22,352 nt of DNA, taken from positions 1-22,352 of the forward strand of contig CAVSZK010000018.1 in NCBI GenBank assembly GCA_963732415.1, read 5' to 3'. Below are positions 15,077 to 22,270 of the stretch, one piece after another. A program made the translations under genes and the position numbers. The notes below the pieces were generated by a model. That model was not told the DNA's origin. It searched no databases and saw only the letters and a list, made by a program, of their open reading frames with translations. The stretch is from RPQJ01 sp963732415. GTDB lineage: Bacteria > Pseudomonadota > Gammaproteobacteria > Steroidobacterales > Steroidobacteraceae. Positions within the stretch are counted from its first letter, which is position 1; every line of letters starts with the position of its first letter.

Positions 15077-16075
15077 ATGGCTGTCTGCCCTGAAGTCGAC
15101 CCCGCGTCGCCGCTGCAGTTCGTCATCAATGCGGCAGCGGGAAGCAGCGACACGGACACGAAGCGCGAGGTCATCGAAACAGAGCTGCGGGCGGCCGGAC
15201 GACGCGGGGAATTGCTGTTCAGCCGCCCCGCCGAGTTGACCCGCGTGGCGCAGCAGGCTGCGACAACGGCCATCGCCACCCGCACCGCCGTGGTCGCCGT
15301 CGGCGGCGACGGCACCCTCAACACGGTGGCACAGGCCGCGCACGCCGTGGGTTGCGCCATGGGCGTGGTGCCGCAGGGCACGTTCAACTACTTCGCCCGC
15401 ACGCATGGCATTCCGGCGGATCCGGCTGCGGCCGCAAGGCTGTTGCTTGGCTGGACGCCGGTGCCGGTCCAGGTGGCAGCCGTCAACGACCGCGTGTTCC
15501 TGGTCAACGCCAGCCTGGGGCTGTACCCCGACCTGCTGGAAGACCGCGAGGCGTACAAGGCGCGCTTCGGGCGCAGCCGGTGGGTGGCGTTCGGGGCTGC
15601 ATGCGCCACCCTGCTGCGCGCGCAACGGCAGCTGCGCCTGCACATCGAACTCGGCGCATCGGTTCGCGACATACGCACGCTGACCCTGTTCGTGGGCAAC
15701 AACCGGCTGCAACTGAAGCAGTTGGGCGTGCAGCCGCAGGGTCAGCAGGAGAGCGGCTCCGCGCTGGCACGCGATGACGCTCGCATCACCGCGGTCATGT
15801 TGCGGCCCATCGGCACGCTGTCGATGGTCGGGCTCATGGTGCGCGGCGCGATGGGCGCGCTCGGCGAAGCGCAGAGCGTGGAACGCTTCGAGTTCAGCCA
15901 CATGGTGGTCAGGCCCACGCCCGCGCGCGGCCGCCGCGGGGTGAAGGTTGCTTTCGACGGCGAGGTGACGAAGATGCGCGCGCCGCTCGACTTCCGCGCG
16001 CTCGCCAAACCGCTGTACCTGCTGATGCCGCGTCCGCAGGACACCGCGGTCCACCCCGATGGGACAGGCGGATGA
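15077..16075 (+). CDS. Diacylglycerol kinase-family lipid kinase
   Basis: 332 residues from ATG 15077. An earlier TTG at 15041 overlaps the stop of the previous gene and is an alternative start; neither has a clear ribosome binding site. The DAGK catalytic domain shows FVINAAAGS at 15-23 (phosphate-loop-like), VVAVGGDGTLNTVAQ with GGDGT at 76-80, and MGVVPQGTFNYFARTHGIP. The C-terminal part with KVAFDGEV completes the NAD kinase/DAGK fold. The family phosphorylates lipid hydroxyls (diacylglycerol, sphingoid-like or related); the substrate is not determinable here. Its stop overlaps the start of the phosphoesterase gene (ATGA), which suggests translational coupling and a joint role in membrane phospholipid turnover. 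Confidence 0.9.
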   Translation: MAVCPEVDPASPLQFVINAAAGSSDTDTKREVIETELRAAGRRGELLFSRPAELTRVAQQAATTAIATRTAVVAVGGDGTLNTVAQAAHAVGCAMGVVPQGTFNYFARTHGIPADPAAAARLLLGWTPVPVQVAAVNDRVFLVNASLGLYPDLLEDREAYKARFGRSRWVAFGAACATLLRAQRQLRLHIELGASVRDIRTLTLFVGNNRLQLKQLGVQPQGQQESGSALARDDARITAVMLRPIGTLSMVGLMVRGAMGALGEAQSVERFEFSHMVVRPTPARGRRGVKVAFDGEVTKMRAPLDFRALAKPLYLLMPRPQDTAVHPDGTGG

Positions 16076-16869
16076 GCGTCTTGCTGCAGATCGCGGACCC
16101 GCACTTCGGCATCGAACAGCCGCCAGTCGTCGAAGCGCTGGTGGCGCTGGCCCGACAGCAACGACCCGATCGGCTCGTGCTCTCGGGCGACATCACGCAG
16201 CGCGCGCGGCCGGCACAGTTCCAGACGGCCCGCGCGTTCACGGACCGCCTGGGCGTGCCGGTGCTGGCCGTTCCGGGCAACCACGACATACCGCTGTTCG
16301 ATCTGTGGACACGCCTGCGCCGCCCTTATGCCCGGCACATCGCTGCCTTCGGGTCCGATCTCGAACCCGTGCATTCCTCGCCCGACTTGATGGTCGTGTG
16401 TGTCAACACCACCCGTGCCTGGCGGCACAAGCATGGCGAGGTGTCCACGCTTCAGATCGACCGCGTGGCCCGGACCCTCGCGGGCGCCGTGGCCGGGCAG
16501 TTGCGCGTGGTGGCGGTGCACCAGCCCGTGGCGGTGACGCGCGCAGAAGATATGCCGAACCGGCTGCGCGGGCACGCCGCCGCATTGCAGCGCTGGGCCG
16601 CCGCCGGCGCCGACCTCGTCATGGGCGGGCACATCCACCTGCCCTACGTGATGGCGCTGCCCGGCCTTGCGCGGCCTATGTGGGCGGTACAGGCGGGCAC
16701 GGCGGTCTCGTCGCGGGTGCGCAAGGGGGTGCCCAATTCGGTGAACCTGCTGCGATGGGGTGCGGACTCATCCCCGGACTGCTGCCTCATCGAGCAATGG
16801 GACTTTTCGACTGCCGACCAAGCATTTGTTCGCACCGAGGTCACCGAAGTCAGGCCAGCCAGGGCATGA
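16072..16869 (+). CDS. Calcineurin-like metallophosphoesterase
   Basis: 265 residues. All dimetal motifs are present: DPHFG with Asp9 and His11, LSGDITQ with Asp40, PGNHD with Asn70 and His71, VAVHQP with His150, and GGHIHLP with His187 and His189. The layout resembles CpdA-type cyclic nucleotide phosphodiesterases and phospholipid-head-group phosphoesterases; the substrate is unknown. There is no signal peptide, so it is probably cytosolic. Its start overlaps the lipid-kinase stop by ATGA. This supports a common job, perhaps dephosphorylation in the same lipid pathway, but that is inference. Confidence 0.9.
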   Translation: MSVLLQIADPHFGIEQPPVVEALVALARQQRPDRLVLSGDITQRARPAQFQTARAFTDRLGVPVLAVPGNHDIPLFDLWTRLRRPYARHIAAFGSDLEPVHSSPDLMVVCVNTTRAWRHKHGEVSTLQIDRVARTLAGAVAGQLRVVAVHQPVAVTRAEDMPNRLRGHAAALQRWAAAGADLVMGGHIHLPYVMALPGLARPMWAVQAGTAVSSRVRKGVPNSVNLLRWGADSSPDCCLIEQWDFSTADQAFVRTEVTEVRPARA

Positions 16870-17066
16870 AGTGCGGGGCACCGTGGCGCTTCCGAGGCGA
16901 CGGACCCGCCTGACGGGTTGCCGCTCACGCAGGCGTTGCGCAACCGGCGGCGCTGGTATGTCAGGTGGTTCGAGTTTTCCGAATCGCGACTCACGGAAGT
17001 TCTGCTTTTTCCTTTGACGCATCGAGGCCACACTCGACCGTGTTCAAACTTCTTCGAGGCCCGACC

Positions 17067-17267
17067 ATGAACGTTCACTTCCGTTGCAAAGACTCCGTAA
17101 TCGGGCGCTGGCAGCAGCGCGGCGTCGAACGCCTGCGTCAGGCATTGCGGCACCTTCAGCAGCTGCTGGCAGTGGACCGCCAACCCGAGGCGCTGGCGTT
17201 GATACCGATCCGGGTTGTGCAGCCGCGTGTCGCACGCGAGCCGCACCGACGCAACTGGCGCGATTGA
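17067..17267 (+). CDS. Possible small basic protein
   Basis: 66 codons from ATG 17067. The sequence is Arg/Gln-rich and helix-like (RWQQRGVERLRQALRHLQQL), then turns to RVVQPRVAREPHRRNWRD. There is no known family and no strong ribosome binding site (GAGGCCCGACC upstream). The 16870-17066 stretch before it has a protein-like segment LPLTQALRNRRRWYVRWFEF in another frame but no start. Either could be a remnant. Low confidence. Confidence 0.3.
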   Translation: MNVHFRCKDSVIGRWQQRGVERLRQALRHLQQLLAVDRQPEALALIPIRVVQPRVAREPHRRNWRD

Positions 17268-17361
17268 CCGCGCCGCTGTTGTCCCGCCGCCGTCTCAATT
17301 TCGGCTGCAACTCGCTGCGCCAATAACCCCCGCTTCCATCCCTTCACGAAAGAACACCGCC

Positions 17362-17796
17362 ATGCGCTCCTACCCTCGCAACAGCCCCGAAGCCGCCGCA
17401 CGCATCGTGGCACTCGTCCTCATCGCCGACGGCCACGTCTGCCGCTCGGAGTTCGACGTACTGAACCATCTGGATGGGCCGCGCGAACTGGGACTGGAAT
17501 CCGACGGCTTGCCGCGCATCGTCCAGACACTTTGCGAAGACCTGCTGATGGGCGACCACGGCAGCGGTTCGATGCTGGGCGGCGTGGACGACAGCGCCTT
17601 GGCTGCGCTGATGGCCGAGGTGGACGAGCCGGCGCTTCAGCGCAAGGTGCTGCGGCTGGCGGTCGCCGCCGCCCGCGCCGATCGTCACCTTGCCGACGGG
17701 GAAACCCGGGTCCTGGCGGCTGCTCGCCGCTATTGGGGCATCAGTGGAGAAACAGAGGCAGGCAGCCGCTTCGCTGCCGACCCGCAGGTCGCCTGA
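17362..17796 (+). CDS. TerB-like domain protein
   Basis: 144 residues from ATG 17362 (MRSYPRNSPEAAARIVALVL). The helical pattern with AARIVALVLIADGHVCRSE and RKVLRLAVAAARADRHLADGE is the duplicated helix-acid motif of TerB-like proteins, which are linked to tellurite resistance and stress. LADGETRVLAAARRYWG is the typical second motif. The ribosome binding site is weak (GAAAGAA). It is convergent with nhaR: the two stop codons are ten bases apart and both lie in one hairpin. Confidence 0.7.
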   Translation: MRSYPRNSPEAAARIVALVLIADGHVCRSEFDVLNHLDGPRELGLESDGLPRIVQTLCEDLLMGDHGSGSMLGGVDDSALAALMAEVDEPALQRKVLRLAVAAARADRHLADGETRVLAAARRYWGISGETEAGSRFAADPQVA

Positions 17797-17813
17797 GCGA
17801 AAGCGCTCAGGCG
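17790..17813. terminator. 10-bp perfect hairpin containing both stop codons
   Basis: CGCCTGAGCG (17790-17799) pairs perfectly with CGCTCAGGCG (17804-17813) around the loop AAAG. The TGA of the TerB-like gene (17794-17796) and the TGA of nhaR (17807-17809, minus) lie at equivalent positions in the two arms. There is no T run, so it may slow rather than strictly terminate transcription, but its place between convergent genes suggests a two-way barrier. Confidence 0.6.
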
Positions 17814-18688
17814 CGCGCCGCGGCGATGACCTGCAGCACCAGCGGGTGGTGCTGCCCGCGGCGTGAGCGGATGGCGTGGATTTCCTCCTTCACGTCGTCG
17901 CAGCGCCCGAGCAGTCGCAGTCCGCGCATCAAGCCCACGTCGTCGGCACCGAGGCGGGCGACCGGGAACACCCCCAGTCCGCGCGCGGCGAACACTGCCA
18001 GCAGCGCGCTGTCCTCGAACTCGCCGACGATGCGCGGCCGCAATCCCTTGGCCTCGAACCAGCGATCGAGGGTGGGGCGCAAGGCCGAGTGGCCGGTGGG
18101 CAGCAGCACCGGCAGCCGGTTCAGCGAGTGCGGAAACTGGTCCACATCGGCCTTGTGCACGTGCGCGGCGGGCCCGAACCACTCCACCGTCGACTCGACC
18201 AGCCGTTCGCTTGTCAGGCGAAGATTCGGGTTGCGTGGTGCCGGCTGGCCGGCCAGCACCAAGTCCAGGTGGTGCAGCGCCAGTTCGGCCAGCAATTGCT
18301 CGAATTCACCCTCGTGGCACACCAGCCGCAGTGATGGCGTGGCCAGCACGGGCTCCAGCAGTGCGTGCGCGGCCAGCTTGGAAATGCCGTCCGACATGCC
18401 GACGGCCAAACGGGCGACCTTGCCACTGGCCGCCTCGCGCACTTCGTCGGGGATCACCTGGCCCAGCTGAAAGATCTCCTCGGCGCGGGCGAAGGCGGCC
18501 TGGCCCGCCTCGGTCATCGCCACACCGCGGCCGGCCGGCTTGAGCAACTGGTGGCCGAGCGTCTTCTCGAGCTCCCGCACCTGGGCGCTGATGGTCTGCA
18601 CCGCCATGTCGAGCCGCTCGGCCGCGCGGGCGAAGCCGCCTTCCTTGGTGACGACCCAGAAGTAATACAGATGGCGGTAGTTCAGCAT
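17807..18688 (-). CDS. nhaR: NhaR-type LysR regulator
   Basis: 293 residues from ATG 18688. The start MLNYRHLYYFWVVTKEGGFA resembles E. coli NhaR (NYNHLYYFWHVYKEGS), and the winged-helix part AAERLDMAVQTISAQVRELE is typical. KPAGRGVAMTEAGQAAF follows, then the LysR effector domain with LPTGHSALRPTLDRWFEA and FEDSALLAVFAARGLGVFP. In E. coli NhaR responds to Na+ and activates the Na+/H+ antiporter nhaA. Here no nhaA is present; the divergent side carries a CaCA antiporter instead. The gene is convergent with the TerB-like gene. Confidence 0.9.
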   Translation of the reverse strand: MLNYRHLYYFWVVTKEGGFARAAERLDMAVQTISAQVRELEKTLGHQLLKPAGRGVAMTEAGQAAFARAEEIFQLGQVIPDEVREAASGKVARLAVGMSDGISKLAAHALLEPVLATPSLRLVCHEGEFEQLLAELALHHLDLVLAGQPAPRNPNLRLTSERLVESTVEWFGPAAHVHKADVDQFPHSLNRLPVLLPTGHSALRPTLDRWFEAKGLRPRIVGEFEDSALLAVFAARGLGVFPVARLGADDVGLMRGLRLLGRCDDVKEEIHAIRSRRGQHHPLVLQVIAAARA

Positions 18689-18740
18689 GCTGATCTCACT
18701 GCGGAAAAACAGAAGTCTACATCTGCCTGGCGCTGATTTC

Positions 18741-18753
18741 TTCGAATCTCGAA
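18741..18753. promoter_or_regulatory. Candidate LysR/NhaR operator (T-N11-A dyad)
   Basis: TTCGAATCTCGAA is a perfect dyad (TTCGA-N3-TCGAA) of 13 bases, so it fits the LysR consensus T-N11-A. It lies in the 109-base gap between nhaR (minus) and the small membrane protein (plus), 53 bases before nhaR's start and 45 before the other. Binding is inferred. Confidence 0.5.
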
Positions 18754-18797
18754 CAGCCGAAGACTACCGGCTGCTGCGCAACAACGAGGAAACGATC

Positions 18798-19082
18798 ATG
18801 TTCTACGCACTCAGCTGGTCCGTGGTGTTCAGCCTTCTCACGCTTTGGTCGCTCGCAGCCTGGGCGGTTCACTCGATTACGGGTCCGATCGGGCAGGTGT
18901 TGCGATGGCAAGGGCCCCGGCCCACGGGCATGTTGCTGCCCGGGGCTGTCCAGGCGCGACCGCAGCGCTGCGCCGGGCGCTCACGTCCGGTCCTGAGACC
19001 GGCGCTGAGGCTGACCGCTGAGGGGCACATGTGGCGGACCGGCTTGCGGTGGGCAGATGTTTGTCGCTACAGTGCCCGGTGA
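18798..19082 (+). CDS. Small membrane protein, C-terminal part doubtful
   Basis: ATG 18798 has AACGAGGA upstream. The first 30 or so residues (MFYALSWSVVFSLLTLWSLA, then AWAVHSI) form one clear membrane helix, as in small hypothetical proteins of Betaproteobacteria. After about residue 32 the translation turns Arg/Pro-rich (RPQRCAGRSRPVLRPALRLT) and resembles non-coding sequence. The frame ends at TGA 19080-19082, which overlaps the ATG of the antiporter (TGATG). Either the gene is truncated or frameshifted after the helix, or the long frame is real and couples translation. The helix part is credible; the full 94 residues are not certain. Confidence 0.5.
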   Translation: MFYALSWSVVFSLLTLWSLAAWAVHSITGPIGQVLRWQGPRPTGMLLPGAVQARPQRCAGRSRPVLRPALRLTAEGHMWRTGLRWADVCRYSAR

Positions 19083-20173
19083 TGAACATGCTCATGTTTC
19101 TTGGCGGCCTGATCCTGCTGGTCATCGGCGCCAACGTGCTGGTGCGCGGCGCGTCCAAGCTGGCCCTTTCGTTCGGCATCAGCCCGCTCGTCGTTGGACT
19201 CACCATCGTCGCCTTCGGCACCAGCGCACCCGAGGTCGCGGTCAGCGTCGGCGCCGTGCTCGATGGGCGCAACGACATCGCCATCGGCAACGTCGTCGGC
19301 AGCAACATCTTCAACGTGCTGTTCATCCTCGGCGTCAGCGCGCTGATCACGCCGCTGATCGTGAACATCCAGCTGATCCGCCAGGAGGTGCCCATCATGA
19401 TCGGCGCCAGCCTGCTGCTGCTGGCGCTGGGGCTGGACGGCCGACTGTCGTTCTTCGACGGTAGCTTTCTCTTTGTGCTGCTCTTGGCGTACACGATGTT
19501 CCTCGTCGTGCAGTCGCGCCGCGAAACACGGGCCGCCAAGGACGAGTACGCGGACGAGATCAAGCTCGCCGAAGCCAGTGCCTGGGACAGCCGGCTGCCC
19601 GTTCAGCTGCTGCTGATTGGCGCCGGCTTGGCGGCACTGGTGTTCGGGTCCGATTACCTCGTGCAGGCCTCGGTGAACTTCGCCAAGGCGATGGGCGTGA
19701 GCGACCTGGTCATTGGCCTGACCATCGTCGCCGCCGGCACCAGCATGCCCGAGGTCGCCACCAGCATCACTGCGGCCATCAAAGGCGAGCGCGACATTGC
19801 GGTGGGCAACGTAGTCGGCAGCAACACCTTCAACATCCTCGGCTGTCTGGGCCTGTCGGGCCTGGTATCGGGTGACGTTGGCTTGGCCATGGCGCCGTCG
19901 CTGCTGGCCTTCGACATCTGGATCATGCTGGCCGTGGCGCTGGCGTGCCTGCCGGTTTTCATGACTGGCCGCGAGATTGCGCGCTGGGAAGGCGGCGTCT
20001 TCCTCGGCTATTACGTCGCCTACGTGGCCTACCTGATCCTGGCCGCCCAGCAGCACGACGCGCTGCAGGCTTTCTCAGGCCTGATGCTCGGCTTCGTCGT
20101 GCCACTGACCGTGGTGACACTGGTGGTGGTGATGATCCGCCGTCCGGCCGCAGCCGGCGAGCGCCCCGTCTGA
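19082..20173 (+). CDS. CaCA-family Na+/Ca2+-type antiporter (YrbG-like)
   Basis: 363 residues from ATG 19082. It has the two inverted alpha-repeats of the CaCA superfamily: GLTIVAFGTSAPEVAVS with GNVVGSNIFNVLFILG (about 39-84), and GLTIVAAGTSMPEVATS with GNVVGSNTFNILGCLG (about 212-257). Both carry the conserved acidic residue in GTSxPE. About ten membrane helices are expected, with a cytosolic linker (RRETRAAKDEYADEIKLAEA) between the halves. It should exchange Na+ or H+ for Ca2+ or a similar ion in the inner membrane. It is downstream of nhaR on the divergent side and is followed by the PsiE-family gene. The reading frame is open further upstream, but the family N-terminus fits this start. 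Confidence 0.95.
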   Translation: MNMLMFLGGLILLVIGANVLVRGASKLALSFGISPLVVGLTIVAFGTSAPEVAVSVGAVLDGRNDIAIGNVVGSNIFNVLFILGVSALITPLIVNIQLIRQEVPIMIGASLLLLALGLDGRLSFFDGSFLFVLLLAYTMFLVVQSRRETRAAKDEYADEIKLAEASAWDSRLPVQLLLIGAGLAALVFGSDYLVQASVNFAKAMGVSDLVIGLTIVAAGTSMPEVATSITAAIKGERDIAVGNVVGSNTFNILGCLGLSGLVSGDVGLAMAPSLLAFDIWIMLAVALACLPVFMTGREIARWEGGVFLGYYVAYVAYLILAAQQHDALQAFSGLMLGFVVPLTVVTLVVVMIRRPAAAGERPV

Positions 20174-20209
20174 GGCGATCCGGCGGCGCGGTCCAAAGGA
20201 GAACAGCAG

Positions 20210-20623
20210 ATGTCGCAATGGCTCAGGAAGTACGAGCGCATGATCGTGGGTGCGCTGATCGCGATGCTTGTGGTGGTCGTAGCGTTGTCGACCGTCGAAG
20301 TGGGCTGGATCCTGGTGAGGGACATCCTGTCGCCGCCAATCCTGCTGCTCGAGGTCGACGAGCTGCTGGAGGTCTTCGGGTTCTTCCTGCTGGTGCTGAT
20401 CGGCCTCGAGCTCCTCGAGACCATCAAGACCTATTTCGAGAAGGGCTCGATCGAGCTCAAGGTGATCTTCACCGTGGCGCTGATCGCTATCGGCCGCAAG
20501 ATCATCATCTTCGATCCGAAGGACTACGACGGGCTGCAGATGATCGGCATCGCGGCGATCATCGCCGCGCTGGTTGTCGGCTACGGGGTGGTCACCGACC
20601 GGTTCACTCGCCGCGGAGGCTGA
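20210..20623 (+). CDS. PsiE-family membrane protein
   Basis: 137 residues from ATG 20210 behind AAAGGAG (20195-20201). Length and layout fit the phosphate-starvation-inducible PsiE family: several membrane helices (IVGALIAMLVVVVALSTVEV, FGFFLLVLIGLELLETIKTY, IIAALVVGYGVV) with the conserved LLEVDELLEVFGFFL and KVIFTVALIAIGRKIIIFD. The molecular role of PsiE is not known. It lies 36 bases after the antiporter gene and is probably co-transcribed. No Pho box was recognised. Confidence 0.85.
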   Translation: MSQWLRKYERMIVGALIAMLVVVVALSTVEVGWILVRDILSPPILLLEVDELLEVFGFFLLVLIGLELLETIKTYFEKGSIELKVIFTVALIAIGRKIIIFDPKDYDGLQMIGIAAIIAALVVGYGVVTDRFTRRGG

Positions 20624-21087
20624 GCGGCGACCGCTGCGGCGGTGCCTCGCGCGTCAGGAGGTCTTGGCCGTGGGCAGCGAGGGGTAGTAGATCCAACGTC
20701 CCCGACGCGCGGTCGGGAGCAGCTTGGCACGTCGTGACTGATCCGGAGCGACGGAAAGCTGGGGGTGATCAGAGGTCGCTGCGGTGCCCGGGTAGCTCCG
20801 GATGCGGACGTTGCGCGCGGGTCTTCGAGTTCGCGTCGCGTGCCGGCGGCGGCAGGCACGCGTTTGCCCGGCATCGCACGCGGCGGGCGGTCGACGGTCG
20901 GGGTGACACAGCGATGCGTTGACCGAACTCGAAGGCCGGGCGGGCGGGAACGGCGAATTGGCGGCGGCTGGTGCTCGGCGCTGGCGATCTCCCGCAATGT
21001 TGTAGCGCGTCGACGCGACTGCGATGTTGCGTTCACCCGTAAGGCCGCGCGAGTAAGATGGGGACGCAGGAAATCGGAGGTGCGCGA
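20624..21087. other. Intergenic stretch, possible regulator remnant
   Basis: 464 bases without a clear gene. On the minus strand, 20654-20740 reads RAKLLPTARRGRWIYYPSLP and ends TAKTS-stop; RRGRWIYY resembles the wing of ArsR-type regulators. The upstream text lacks the recognition helix and is Arg/Pro-rich, so any such gene is only a remnant. The promoter of the toxin-antitoxin pair should lie at the right end, but no clear boxes were assigned. Confidence 0.4.
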
Positions 21088-21318
21088 ATGGCTGAATCGC
21101 TGATGGAGCTTGAACAACAGGCACGCGCGCTCCCGCCACACGACCGCGCGCGACTTGCGGAAGTGCTGCTCGAATCACTGCAGGGGCCGCCTCTGTCGGA
21201 CGTGGAAGCTGCCTGGAGTCGAGAGATCGAAGAGCGTATTGCCGCGTATGATCGCGGCGACCTTCAGGCTTTTTCGGCCGAGAACGTCTTCGCTGAGGCC
21301 AGGCGCAATACGCGGTGA
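21088..21318 (+). CDS. Addiction-module antitoxin (Unstab_antitox family)
   Basis: 76 residues from ATG 21088, behind CGGAGG (21075-21080). MAESLMELEQQARALPPHDR, then ARLAEVLLESL and VEAAWSREIEERIAAYDRGD, is the usual pattern of the short helical antitoxins found beside ParE/RelE toxins (PF09720 type). The last codon region overlaps the toxin start as GTGA (21315-21318), the usual coupling. It should bind and neutralise the toxin encoded next and help repress the operon. Confidence 0.85.
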   Translation: MAESLMELEQQARALPPHDRARLAEVLLESLQGPPLSDVEAAWSREIEERIAAYDRGDLQAFSAENVFAEARRNTR

Positions 21319-21626
21319 AACGGGCGCGTTTTGTCGCGCCGGCGCACGAGGAGTTTCTTGCCGACGTCGTCTGGTACGATCAAGTTCAGCCTGGCCAAGG
21401 GGTGCGTTTTGCTGCCGCCGTCGAGGAAGCGACCGCGCGCGCTTTGGCCTTTCCGCTCTCGGGTTCGCCGGCAACACCAGCTATTCGCCGCGTCATCATC
21501 AAGAACTTCCCATTTTCCATCGTCTATCGGCCAGAGGCGGATGGCGTCAACGGCGGCGCATGGCGAGCCGTCAAGCGATCGCCAGTTTCAAATGCCCGAC
21601 GGGCGCAGAAGCCGGCTTCACCTTGA
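21315..21626 (+). CDS. ParE/RelE-type toxin with altered C-terminus
   Basis: GTG start at 21315 overlapping the antitoxin stop. The first 75 or so residues fit the family (RFVAPAHEEFLADVVWYDQV, GVRFAAAVEEATARALAFPL, IRRVIIKNFPFSIVYRPEAD). After GV the frame reads NGGAWRAVKRSPVSNARRAQ, which does not fit. In the next frame AAHGEPSSD is closer to the usual AHGRRxPGYW end. A frameshift near 21540 or a recombination event is therefore likely. The last 56 bases run into the 3' end of the convergent HTH antitoxin gene. The C-terminal strand often matters for activity, so the toxin may be inactive. Confidence 0.75.
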   Translation: MKRARFVAPAHEEFLADVVWYDQVQPGQGVRFAAAVEEATARALAFPLSGSPATPAIRRVIIKNFPFSIVYRPEADGVNGGAWRAVKRSPVSNARRAQKPASP

Positions 21627-21906
21627 TCTCGATGTCGTAGCCGAGCCGATTCAGGCAATCCATCAGCTTGCGCTCGGACAGATTGGAGAAGTCGCCGCGC
21701 ATCATGTCGGATACCTTCGGTTGGGTGATCCCCATGCGCTTTGCCGCCTCCTGTTGAGTCAGCCCAAGGCGGCGCAGGGCCTTCCTGATCTCGACCACCA
21801 GGCCCGTTTTGATCTTGAGTTTTGCCGCGTCAGGCAGGCCAAGGTCCACATACACGTTGCCCGAGCTGCGTTGCACCTCGATACCGTCAATCAGCCGTTT
21901 TTTCAT
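21571..21906 (-). CDS. HTH (XRE-like) antitoxin of a HigBA-type module
   Basis: 111 residues from ATG 21906 (MKKRLIDGIEVQRSSGNVYV). AGGAGCT lies just upstream. The central helix-turn-helix reads GLTQQEAAKRMGITQPKVSD, then MMRGDFSNLSERKLMDCLNR, as in HTH_37-type antitoxins. It overlaps the toxin gene upstream by 20 bases, the toxin-first order seen in HigBA-like modules. It should neutralise the toxin and repress the promoter near 22271-22298. Its 3' end overlaps the damaged ParE-type gene from the other strand. Confidence 0.85.
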   Translation of the reverse strand: MKKRLIDGIEVQRSSGNVYVDLGLPDAAKLKIKTGLVVEIRKALRRLGLTQQEAAKRMGITQPKVSDMMRGDFSNLSERKLMDCLNRLGYDIEIKVKPASAPVGHLKLAIA

Positions 21907-22264
21907 TTCGCAGCTCCTTGGCAAGCGCCTCCGCGACTTTCAGCCGGGCGCGAATGATGTCGATGTCCCCTTTTGGCGTGGCGATCCCGCGCCTACTCTT
22001 TTTCTCGAAACAGTGCAGGACGAACACGGCTTCCCTGAATTTCACGGTGTAGACGGCGCGATACGTGCCACCGGCATCGTTTTCGACAACCTCGAGCACT
22101 CCAGCGCTCCCGAATCCGTGAAGCACCTTCGCTGAATCGTGTTGATCGCCGGCTTGAGCAAGGGACAGTGCGTAACCGAAAAATCGCCGCACGTCTGCCG
22201 GTAGCGCCATCAGGTCGCGGTGGCTGCTCCCGATCCATTCGAGCGGTTTCTCTTTGCCGGCCAT
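21887..22264 (-). CDS. HigB/Gp49-like RelE-fold toxin
   Basis: 125 residues. EWIGSSHRDLMALPADVRRF, then GYALSLAQAG, GFGSAGVLEVVENDAGGTYR and AVYTVKFREAVFVLHCFEKK follow the phage Gp49-like/HigB family (PF05973 type), which cleaves mRNA at the ribosome. KSRRGIATPKGDIDIIRARL is the usual C-terminal helix. Start ATG 22264 has no ribosome binding site upstream but lies about seven bases after the -10 box, so the message may be leaderless. The gene overlaps the antitoxin by 20 bases. Confidence 0.85.
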   Translation of the reverse strand: MAGKEKPLEWIGSSHRDLMALPADVRRFFGYALSLAQAGDQHDSAKVLHGFGSAGVLEVVENDAGGTYRAVYTVKFREAVFVLHCFEKKSRRGIATPKGDIDIIRARLKVAEALAKELRNEKTAD

Positions 22265-22270
22265 AGGGCG

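Noticed and set aside
14750..16054. Long minus-strand open frame opposite the lipid kinase
   Set aside because: GC-driven shadow of a clear DAGK gene.
19067..20056. Minus-strand open frame of 329 codons opposite the antiporter
   Set aside because: His/Asp/Gln-rich shadow; the opposite strand has both CaCA alpha-repeats.
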